NCBI GenBank assembly: GCA_964631175.1
Contig: CAZVWH010000143.1
Location: 1-5,479, forward strand
From: CAZVWH01 sp964631175
GTDB taxonomy: Bacteria > Planctomycetota > Phycisphaerae > Sedimentisphaerales > Anaerobacaceae
DNA length: 5,479 nt
Direction of reading: 5' to 3'
Position numbers and translations under genes: made by a program. This document shows, piece after piece, positions 1 to 5,420 of this stretch. Under the pieces are notes generated by a model. The model ran no database searches and was not told the DNA's origin. It worked only from the letters and a program-made list of their open reading frames with translations. The first letter of the stretch is position 1, and each line of letters begins with the position of its first letter.

Positions 1-1970
1 CTACTGAGGGCTGGCTTTGGTATGACAGCGCTGCCTCGCATGTAGGTCTGTATGCGGATTTCGAGGGGAGTATCGTACGGGAACACACCGGAACGATTTC
101 TGTAGGGATCAGTAAACGATTTGGTTACAAGACGGACATCGCGATGACCGGAAACACCAGTGACGATCCATGCGATTATACCATCGAGCTTGATATACGC
201 AACCTCCAGGGTAACTGGAATCCTCATGAGATAGAGATTTGGATACTCACATACAACCCTGATATCGGTAGCGGCAACTATGGATATGGTTTACCTCTCC
301 TGGAACTTTATCAAGAGGACGAATGGGTCCATATAGAATATAACCTGGGTGAGCTGGTGGAAGTGAACAGAGCCTGGTGGCAAGGAACCGACTGGGACAT
401 GACAAATCCCATGTGGTCTTATGAGATTGGTGGTCCGCCGTATCCGGGTGTAGAAGTAAGTGAGTCGTGGACGCAGGTGTTCCTTGTGGATAATCTCAAA
501 ATTACCCTGGTTACGGAACCGCCGGAGTTTGCCAGAGAGGCAGTACCGGAAGATCAGAGCATAGATGTACCAATAGATGTGGTACTGAGTTGGGAGCCCG
601 GTATTTATGCCGCTACGCATAATTTGTACTTTGGAACGGATATCAATGATGTTAATGAAGCAAGTGAAACTGACCCGCGTGGCGTATTGGTCAGCCCAAA
701 CCCGGATGCTAATAGTTACGATCCTCCCGGCCTTCTCGATTGGAAACAGACATATTACTGGCGGGTCGATGAGGTCAATGATGCTCATCCTGATAAGCTG
801 TGGAAAGGCAGGGTCCGGAGCTTTACAACGGCTAACTTTCTTGTTGTGGATGACTTTGAAGACTATAACGACATCAATAACATGATATATCTAACATGGA
901 CAGGCTACGAAATGAATAATACCGGCATGACTGTTGGTTACTTTGAACCTCCGTATGCAGAAACTGAACCTCCTAATGTTAATAACGGCTCTCAAGCCAT
1001 GTATATGCGTTACGACAACGATGGTACTGTCAACGAAGGTAACCCAGACTTTGAACAGGCAGGGACACTATTTTATTCTGAAGCCGAACGAACGTGGACG
1101 GATGCACAGGATTGGACAAGGGAAGACGTTAATTCCTTAACGCTGTGGTTCAGAGGCATGCCGCCTATTTATGGCAGCTTCGTAGCTGGGCCACCAACCT
1201 GGACACTGACTGCACGCGGTACAGATATCTGGGGTGAGGCTGACGAGTTCTTCTTTGCCCATAAACTGATGTCGGGCAATGGGACTATAACAGCCAGAGT
1301 AGACAGTATGACTAACACCGACGCGTGGGCTAAACCAGGAGTTATGATTCGTGAGTCTCTGGCTGCAAACTCCGCGCATGTAATGATAGTTGTCACACCT
1401 GCAAGTGGCGTTTCCTTCCAACGCCGGATAACTGTGGGTTCTGGCAGCGATGAAACTACAGAACCAGGCATCATTGCTCCGCAATGGGTGAGATTGACGC
1501 GTAGCGGCAACACCTTTACTGCAGATTATTCGGCTACTGGAGCTGCTAATAGCTGGACAACATTGGGTTCTGTTGAAATACCTATGGCACCGGATACCTA
1601 TGTAGGCTTGTGCCTAACCAGCCATAACGTTAATGCGACCTGCACAGCCGAATTTTCAAATGTTAGCACAAGCACTTCGGTCACAGGCGATTGGCAGTCG
1701 CAGGATATTGGCATAGAAAGTAACATTGGTGAGCCGATGTATATAGTTTTGGAGGATAGTGCTGGCGGTAGTGTGGTGGTCAAGCATCCAGATCCGAATG
1801 CGACAACTATGAACAGTTGGACGGAGTGGAATATACCGCTGACAGAATTTACCGGCGTAAATATGCAGGCTGTCACGAAGATGTCCATAGGTGTCGGCGA
1901 CAGAGCTAATACGCAACCAGGTAGCGCAGGTGATTTATACATTGATGATATCAGGTTGAATCGGCCTTAA
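1..1970 (+). CDS. Large multidomain, probably secreted protein with FN3-like and nested carbohydrate-binding-like modules (5' end missing)
   Basis: The frame is open from the window edge (first full codon at nt 3) to TAA at 1968-1970, giving 655 visible residues. The ATG at 144 is internal, because the 47 codons before it are open and protein-like. Residues below count from nt 3. Residues 1-170 look like a beta-sandwich module. Residues about 173-279 form an FN3-like module (LSWEPG, YYWRVDEVND, SFTTANF). A galactose-binding-like module starts at about 281 (VVDDFEDYND), is interrupted at about 385 (LTLWFRG), and resumes at about 559-655 (MYIVLEDSAGG, WTEWNIPL, LYIDDIRL). Between the halves sits a DUF1349/concanavalin-like beta-sandwich, about 398-558 (DIWGEADEFFFAHK, KPGVMIRESL, WVRLTRSGN). 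Such modules occur in planctomycete extracellular proteins. An extracellular glycan-binding role is inferred. Any catalytic domain or signal peptide would lie upstream. No C-terminal anchor or sorting signal is visible. Domain assignments are from recognition, not a profile search. Confidence 0.85.
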   Translation, partial: TEGWLWYDSAASHVGLYADFEGSIVREHTGTISVGISKRFGYKTDIAMTGNTSDDPCDYTIELDIRNLQGNWNPHEIEIWILTYNPDIGSGNYGYGLPLLELYQEDEWVHIEYNLGELVEVNRAWWQGTDWDMTNPMWSYEIGGPPYPGVEVSESWTQVFLVDNLKITLVTEPPEFAREAVPEDQSIDVPIDVVLSWEPGIYAATHNLYFGTDINDVNEASETDPRGVLVSPNPDANSYDPPGLLDWKQTYYWRVDEVNDAHPDKLWKGRVRSFTTANFLVVDDFEDYNDINNMIYLTWTGYEMNNTGMTVGYFEPPYAETEPPNVNNGSQAMYMRYDNDGTVNEGNPDFEQAGTLFYSEAERTWTDAQDWTREDVNSLTLWFRGMPPIYGSFVAGPPTWTLTARGTDIWGEADEFFFAHKLMSGNGTITARVDSMTNTDAWAKPGVMIRESLAANSAHVMIVVTPASGVSFQRRITVGSGSDETTEPGIIAPQWVRLTRSGNTFTADYSATGAANSWTTLGSVEIPMAPDTYVGLCLTSHNVNATCTAEFSNVSTSTSVTGDWQSQDIGIESNIGEPMYIVLEDSAGGSVVVKHPDPNATTMNSWTEWNIPLTEFTGVNMQAVTKMSIGVGDRANTQPGSAGDLYIDDIRLNRP

Positions 1971-2024
1971 TCAGCGGTATTACCTCGACGGTTCGGCTAA
2001 GTCGTCAGTGATATTTAATAAGTT

Positions 2025-2058
2025 CAGGGCCTATACGATGTATAGGCCCTGTTTTTTT
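2025..2058 (+). terminator. Rho-independent terminator of the multidomain gene
   Basis: A perfect 11-bp stem (2025-2035 CAGGGCCTATA pairing with 2041-2051) with a 5-nt loop (CGATG) is followed directly by seven T residues (2052-2058). It lies 54 nt after the TAA of the upstream gene, between two convergent genes. On the minus strand the hairpin has no following T tract, so it should stop only plus-strand transcription. It might still protect the 3' end of the argF message. Confidence 0.93.
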
Positions 2059-2070
2059 GCATCGAGACGG

Positions 2071-3009
2071 TCAAGCCATTAGTTTCTTAAGCAGTGCACG
2101 CTGGAAGTGCAGGCGGTTCTCAGCCTGGTCGAATATAATCGAATTCTCTGATTCGGTGATTTCATTAGTAATCTCAAAGCCACGATAAGCAGGTAAACAG
2201 TGCATAACCTTTACGCCCGCTGGGGCAGAGGCGAGAAGTTCTGAATTTACCTGAAAGTCCTTAAAGGCTTCGATACGTTTCTTCTTTTCATCTTCTTGGC
2301 CCATACTTACCCACGTATCTGTATAAATCACATCAGCTCCAACAACAGCCTCGTTTGGGTCGTTAGTCTGCTTCACACAATCTGCTTGTCTCCGATTGGC
2401 TGCGCTAATAGTTTCGGAATCAAGCTCATAGCCACTTGGTGACGCTACGGTCATTTTCATGCCGAGCTTGCTGCATGTAAAAGCGAGCGAACGAGCTACA
2501 TTGTTGCCGTCACCGACAAAAGCGATTTTAATGCCTTGTAAGCCACTGCCCCCCCGCTCTTGTCTTCGCCTGCCGAAATGCTCACTGATAGTAAGCACGT
2601 CGGCCATCGCCTGGCAGGGATGAACCCAATTCGTCAGTGCGTTTATCACAGGCACCGTTGCGAATGCAGCCAGCTCAGTGACAGCGCTGTGCTCAAATGT
2701 GCGGGCCATTATGACGTCAACGTATCGGCTCAATACTCTCGCGATGTCTTTAATGGCCTCGCGTTTTCCGATTCCGCCGATATCTTCGGGCTTGACGTAG
2801 ATTGCGTTGCCGCCGATGTCCGTCATGGCAACCTCGAAGCTGATTCTGGTCCGCAGGCTTGGCTTTTCAAAGAGCATAGCTAAAGTTTTGCCGGTAAGGC
2901 AAAGATCACGTCCGCCGGTCTTGTAGAGTTTCTTCAGAGTGCTACTTTCCCACAGCAGCTCCTTTAGCTGCTCGGCTGAACAATTATTTATACAAAGAAA
3001 ATCTTTCAT
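2071..3009 (-). CDS. argF: Ornithine carbamoyltransferase
   Basis: Transfers the carbamoyl group from carbamoyl phosphate to ornithine, giving citrulline, in the cytoplasm. It is 312 aa, normal for the family. The carbamoyl-phosphate motif is SLRTR (51-55, in FEKPSLRTRISFE; the S-L-R-T-R form is a known variant of STRTR). Next are ARTFEH (102-107), HPCQ (130-133) and GDGNN (166-170). The ornithine-binding loop is D231 with SMG at 235-237. The HCLPA motif (270-274) carries the active-site cysteine C271, and R299 lies in ENRLHFQ. The SMG loop and HCLP motif argue for ornithine rather than acetylornithine as substrate. A Gly/Arg-rich stretch at about 146-158 looks like an extra loop between the two domains. 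The ATG gives a family-typical N-terminus, MKDFL. No clear Shine-Dalgarno precedes it, only a GGGGG run 13 nt away. Last gene of the argBDF run, 61 nt after argD. Confidence 0.97.
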   Translation of the reverse strand: MKDFLCINNCSAEQLKELLWESSTLKKLYKTGGRDLCLTGKTLAMLFEKPSLRTRISFEVAMTDIGGNAIYVKPEDIGGIGKREAIKDIARVLSRYVDVIMARTFEHSAVTELAAFATVPVINALTNWVHPCQAMADVLTISEHFGRRRQERGGSGLQGIKIAFVGDGNNVARSLAFTCSKLGMKMTVASPSGYELDSETISAANRRQADCVKQTNDPNEAVVGADVIYTDTWVSMGQEDEKKKRIEAFKDFQVNSELLASAPAGVKVMHCLPAYRGFEITNEITESENSIIFDQAENRLHFQRALLKKLMA

Positions 3010-3020
3010 TTTTTTACATA

Positions 3021-3047
3021 AACCCCCAATAAATTGGGTGGCTAAAC
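3021..3047 (-). repeat. Palindromic repeat, unit 2 of a tandem pair between argD and argF
   Basis: Read on the plus strand, this 27-nt unit begins AACCCCCA and ends GGCTAAAC, the same ends as the abutting unit at 3048-3076, with a different core. Its hairpin has a 6-bp stem, CCCAAT/ATTGGG, with a 2-nt loop. The stem can extend outward by CC/GG if one base is bulged. It lies 11 nt before the argF ATG and could affect argF translation or message processing; that role is inference. There is no T tract to make it a terminator. Confidence 0.7.
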
Positions 3048-3076
3048 AACCCCCAGGGCAGGCCTGGGGGCTAAAC
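3048..3076 (-). repeat. Palindromic repeat, unit 1 of a tandem pair; overlaps the argD stop codon
   Basis: Read on the plus strand, this 29-nt unit begins AACCCCCA and ends GGCTAAAC. It forms a strong hairpin: CCCCCAGG (3050-3057), loop GCAGG, CCTGGGGG (3063-3070). The last valine codon and the TAG stop of argD (GTTTAG on the minus strand) lie inside the GGCTAAAC end. After the hairpin the minus strand reads TTGTTTAG, too short a T run for a confident terminator. It may instead stabilise the message or partly attenuate read-through into argF. Confidence 0.75.
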
Positions 3077-4258
3077 TTTTCCTGTTTCTGTCAGAACGGC
3101 ATCGAGGATTTCGACAGCCTGGTCAAGCTGTTTCTTGGTGACAATCATCGGCGGCATAAACCGCAGCACCGTACCTTGCGTACAGTTTATTCGCAATCCT
3201 TTTTCCAGACATTTATCGACAATTTCGCCACCAGTGCTGGTCAATTGCACGCCGATCATCAAGCCGATGCTGCGGACGCTATCAATAATCGAATGTCTTT
3301 GTTTTAATTCAAGCAGCTTGTCTTTTGCATATTGGCCAAGCTCAGCGGCGTTTTCCATAAGGTTGTCTTCCTCTATAGCTTCTATAACCGCGATGGCTGC
3401 TGCGCAGGCGATGGCATTTCCGCCGAAGGTCGTAGCGTGCTTGCCGGGGACAAGTGACGCAGCGACCTCTTCCGTAGCCATCGTCGCACCTATCGCCATG
3501 CCGCCTCCCAGGGCCTTTGCCATAGTAATAATATCCGGCTCGACATCAAAGTGCTGGTATCCGAACCACTTTCCGGTTCTGCCTATGCCGGTCGTGACTT
3601 CATCTACGATCATAAGCGCGCCTTTTTCGTCGCAAAGCCGGCGGATCGCCTGCAAATATTCTTTTGCAGCTAAATTTATTCCACCTTCGCCTTGAATCGG
3701 CTCGACCATCACCGCTGCAACCTCATCGCTGAACGCCGATTCCAATGCAGTGACATCATTGAACGGAACATAAACAAAACCCGGCAGCAGCGGCAATAAT
3801 CCTTCATGCTGCTTCGGCTGAGCAGTTGCTGTCATCGTAGCGAAGGTTCTGCCATGGAAGCTGCCCTCGGCGGTGATAAATTTATACTTTTCTTTTGGCG
3901 TGTGCAGACGCGCCAATTTCAAAGCCGCTTCGTTGGCCTCTGCACCGCTGTTGCAGAAAAAACACTTGCCGCCGAAAGCTCTTTCGCTTAAAAGTTTTGC
4001 CAATTTGCCCTGCGGCTCGGAGTAAAAAGTATTATCGATATGCAGCAGCTCGCCAGCCTGCTTACGGATAGCCGCGACAACCTTGGGGTGACAATGCCCG
4101 ATGCTGCTGACTGCCCAGCCGGGAAACATATCCAGTATTTCGTTTCCGTCGGCATCGAACATATAACAGCCTTGTCCCTTGACTATAACCCGCGGCAATC
4201 GGCCATAATTGGCAATAACGTATTTATCAAACAATTCGATTGTCTCCTGTGTAGTCAT
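3071..4258 (-). CDS. argD: Acetylornithine aminotransferase (class III, PLP-dependent)
   Basis: Converts N-acetylglutamate semialdehyde and glutamate to N-acetylornithine and 2-oxoglutarate, in the cytoplasm as a PLP-dependent dimer. It is 395 aa, typical for ArgD. The PLP-phosphate loop NSGAEANEAALK lies at 103-114. F134-H135 in SFHGRT supplies the ring-stacking region. D219 in IVDEV should pair with the pyridine nitrogen. K248 in ITMAKAL is the Schiff-base lysine. TTFGGN (276-281) supplies T277 from the partner subunit, and R366 in LRFMPP should bind the substrate carboxylate. Residues 222-223 are TT where many ArgD proteins read QT (DEVQTG), a modest variation. The N-terminus (LFDKYVIANYGRLP) fits the ATG chosen. 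No convincing Shine-Dalgarno is visible, only ACGAGA about 8 nt upstream. Some class III relatives handle succinylornithine, GABA or ornithine; lying between argB and argF makes ArgD the clear reading. It starts 48 nt after argB. Confidence 0.97.
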   Translation of the reverse strand: MTTQETIELFDKYVIANYGRLPRVIVKGQGCYMFDADGNEILDMFPGWAVSSIGHCHPKVVAAIRKQAGELLHIDNTFYSEPQGKLAKLLSERAFGGKCFFCNSGAEANEAALKLARLHTPKEKYKFITAEGSFHGRTFATMTATAQPKQHEGLLPLLPGFVYVPFNDVTALESAFSDEVAAVMVEPIQGEGGINLAAKEYLQAIRRLCDEKGALMIVDEVTTGIGRTGKWFGYQHFDVEPDIITMAKALGGGMAIGATMATEEVAASLVPGKHATTFGGNAIACAAAIAVIEAIEEDNLMENAAELGQYAKDKLLELKQRHSIIDSVRSIGLMIGVQLTSTGGEIVDKCLEKGLRINCTQGTVLRFMPPMIVTKKQLDQAVEILDAVLTETGKV

Positions 4259-4285
4259 AATTCGTATCTCGTATTGCGTTCTCGT
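4259..4285 (-). repeat. Degenerate 7-nt quasi-repeat just upstream of argD
   Basis: On the minus strand, the bases directly before the argD ATG read ACGAGA, ACGCAAT, ACGAGAT, ACGAATT: three 7-mers of the form ACGNNNT after a 6-nt partial copy. The pattern is short and could be chance. It occupies the place where the argD ribosome-binding site should be. Confidence 0.35.
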
Positions 4286-4309
4286 CGTTCCTGCAAAAGC
4301 AGGAATCTA
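4284..4309 (-). repeat. Dispersed palindromic repeat (ATTCC...GGAAT type) overlapping the argB stop codon
   Basis: A perfect 7-bp stem, TTCCTGC (4288-4294) and GCAGGAA (4299-4305), with an AAAA loop on the plus strand. With its flanks the minus strand reads TAGATTCCTGC, TTTT, GCAGGAACGACGA. This matches position by position the widespread intergenic palindrome of the TGGATTCCCGC...GCGGGAATGACG type, of which neisserial dRS3 is one member. The first three bases, TAG, are the argB stop codon. Family membership is from recognition, not a genome search. Confidence 0.7.
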
Positions 4310-5194
4310 TAAATTTTTCTCTCTTACGATTTCTGTCCCAACACCTTTGTCGGTGTAGATTTCAAGTAGTAACGAGTGTTCGATTCTGCCGTCGATAATA
4401 TGCGCCTTTTTAACGCCTGCATCCAGGGCCGTAAGACAGGCCTCGATTTTTGGCAGCATCGCATCGGTGATGATACCATTCTCAATCATATCTTTAATTT
4501 GCTGCTCATCCAAGCTTGATACCCAGCTATCCGGATCTTTGATATCGGTTCGTATCCCATGTGTGTCACTGACCACAACAAGCTTTTCAGCTACAACCTT
4601 TGCCGCGACCATACCTGCAGCACTGTCGGCGTTGACATTTAGTTTGCCGCCGGTTTTATCTATTGCTACAGATGCGACAACCGGTATAGTATCCGATCCA
4701 CAGAGCGTTTTCAGCAGGTCCGCATTGACATTAGTAACTCGCCCAACCAATCCGAGGTCGAGTTTTCGCCCATTGTCACCGGCCAGCCTCAAAGGCTCAG
4801 CGGATAATACACAACTACTCAACGAATGCAGCCCCATCGGCTCACAGCCCAGCTCAGTAAGCGTCTCACAGATAGGGACATTGATCTTGCGCACGAGTGT
4901 ATGCTCTGCTATATTCAGCGTCCGCTCATCGGTATATCGGCGTCCCTGAACCCAGACAGGCTCAAGGCCCGCTTCGGCCATCGCCTTTGTAATAGCTTTT
5001 CCGCCGCCGTGAACGATGATCGGCTGCATACCTACGGTAGCCATAAAGGCGACATCGGTTAATAGCTTTTTTTGCAGGCAAACATCTTCCAATACACTTC
5101 CGCCGAGTTTTACTACCATGATTCGTCCGCGAAAGCTGCGTATATATTCCATTGCTTCTATCAGCGCCCCAGCTTTTGCAATAGCTTCTTCCAC
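4307..5194 (-). CDS. argB: Acetylglutamate kinase, arginine-inhibited type
   Basis: Phosphorylates N-acetylglutamate with ATP, the second step of arginine synthesis, in the cytoplasm. 295 aa, normal length. The amino-acid-kinase fold shows KLGGS (29-33, K29 catalytic), HGGGK (62-66), GRRYTD (84-89, R86 for substrate), NVNADSAAG (186-194, N186 and D190) and MLPKIEA (246-252, K249 stabilising the transition state). The N-terminal helix (1-22, with LIEAMEYIRSF) and the C-terminal string HIIDGRIEHSLLLEIYTDKG (265-284) followed by VGTE are hallmarks of hexameric, arginine-sensitive kinases, so feedback inhibition is expected. The usual GLSGKD-like substrate loop instead reads MGLHSLSSCVL (120-130). 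The start is GTG, supported by AAGGAG nine nt upstream and by the N-terminal helix; an in-frame TAA lies a little further upstream with no ATG between. The first ATG inside the frame is codon 15, which would cut that helix. First gene of the operon. Confidence 0.97.
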   Translation of the reverse strand: MEEAIAKAGALIEAMEYIRSFRGRIMVVKLGGSVLEDVCLQKKLLTDVAFMATVGMQPIIVHGGGKAITKAMAEAGLEPVWVQGRRYTDERTLNIAEHTLVRKINVPICETLTELGCEPMGLHSLSSCVLSAEPLRLAGDNGRKLDLGLVGRVTNVNADLLKTLCGSDTIPVVASVAIDKTGGKLNVNADSAAGMVAAKVVAEKLVVVSDTHGIRTDIKDPDSWVSSLDEQQIKDMIENGIITDAMLPKIEACLTALDAGVKKAHIIDGRIEHSLLLEIYTDKGVGTEIVREKNL

Positions 5195-5203
5195 CTCAAA
5201 CAG

Positions 5204-5209
5204 CTCCTT
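5204..5209 (-). promoter_or_regulatory. Shine-Dalgarno site of argB
   Basis: AAGGAG on the minus strand, nine nt from the GTG start. It decides the start codon of argB. It is the only canonical Shine-Dalgarno in the operon, since argD and argF lack one. Confidence 0.85.
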
Positions 5210-5233
5210 AAAACAGCGTTTAAGAAAACAAGA

Positions 5234-5262
5234 AGTTTATTTATAGCCAGGCCATCCGTCAA
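5234..5262 (-). promoter_or_regulatory. Candidate sigma70-type promoter of argBDF
   Basis: On the minus strand, TTGACG (5262-5257, 5 of 6 to consensus), a 17-nt spacer, then TAAACT (5239-5234, 4 of 6). This would give a leader of about 30 nt ahead of argB with the Shine-Dalgarno well placed. A TATAAA at 5245-5240 is an alternative -10, but it has only a poor -35 at the right distance. No other strong candidate was seen in the minus-strand upstream region. Confidence 0.45.
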
Positions 5263-5288
5263 GCTATATTTAGTCCTGGATTTACATC

Positions 5289-5322
5289 GATGGCTCTTTC
5301 AGTTCGATTGCTGACAGCCATC
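5289..5322. repeat. Imperfect inverted repeat upstream of argB
   Basis: GATGGCT (5289-5295) pairs with AGCCATC (5316-5322). After a small asymmetric internal loop, TCAG (5299-5302) pairs with CTGA (5311-5314) around an 8-nt loop. The total is 11 bp. There is no T tract on either side, so it is not an obvious terminator. It lies upstream of the proposed argB promoter and could be an operator-like dyad or RNA structure; no function can be read directly. Confidence 0.4.
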
Positions 5323-5392
5323 CCCAAGCAATGTCTAAGGTTACCACCAGACGTGAGGTGCATTTTTGTCGATAACATTATGCGGTTGTGCA

Positions 5393-5420
5393 TTGACATT
5401 CATGAAAAACAAAGTAGAAT
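5393..5420 (+). promoter_or_regulatory. Near-consensus sigma70-type promoter facing right, out of the window
   Basis: TTGACA (5393-5398, perfect) with a 16-nt spacer and TAGAAT (5415-5420, 5 of 6). Transcription would start near 5427 and leave the window within about 50 nt. No ATG lies between that point and the window end, so the gene or RNA it serves starts beyond 5479. This makes 5195-5479 a divergent control region shared with argBDF. Confidence 0.65.

Noticed and set aside
291..788. Long antisense reading frame opposite the multidomain gene (and similar antisense frames over 1137-1942 and 3135-4949)
   Set aside because: The translations are low-complexity shadows of well-supported genes, with no recognisable motifs and no ribosome-binding site.
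1987..2006. Small GACG...CGTC dyad after the multidomain gene
   Set aside because: Only a 4-bp stem with a 12-nt loop. The perfect hairpin and T tract at 2025-2058 explains termination.
2071..3009. N-acetylornithine (or succinylornithine) carbamoyltransferase instead of ornithine carbamoyltransferase
   Set aside because: The SMG loop (DTWVSMGQE) and HCLPA motif are those of ordinary ornithine carbamoyltransferases. Nothing points to the knotted acetylornithine-specific form.
3050..3070. GC-rich hairpin after argD as a rho-independent terminator
   Set aside because: On the minus strand it is followed by TTGTTTAG rather than a T tract. The same unit ends recur in the neighbouring hairpin, so a repeat element fits better.
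5261..5321. A 20-codon minus-strand reading frame (MAVSNRTERAID...) upstream of argB as an arginine leader peptide
   Set aside because: It has only two separated arginines, no clear Shine-Dalgarno, and no paired terminator/antiterminator hairpins follow. It also spans the proposed promoter -35.
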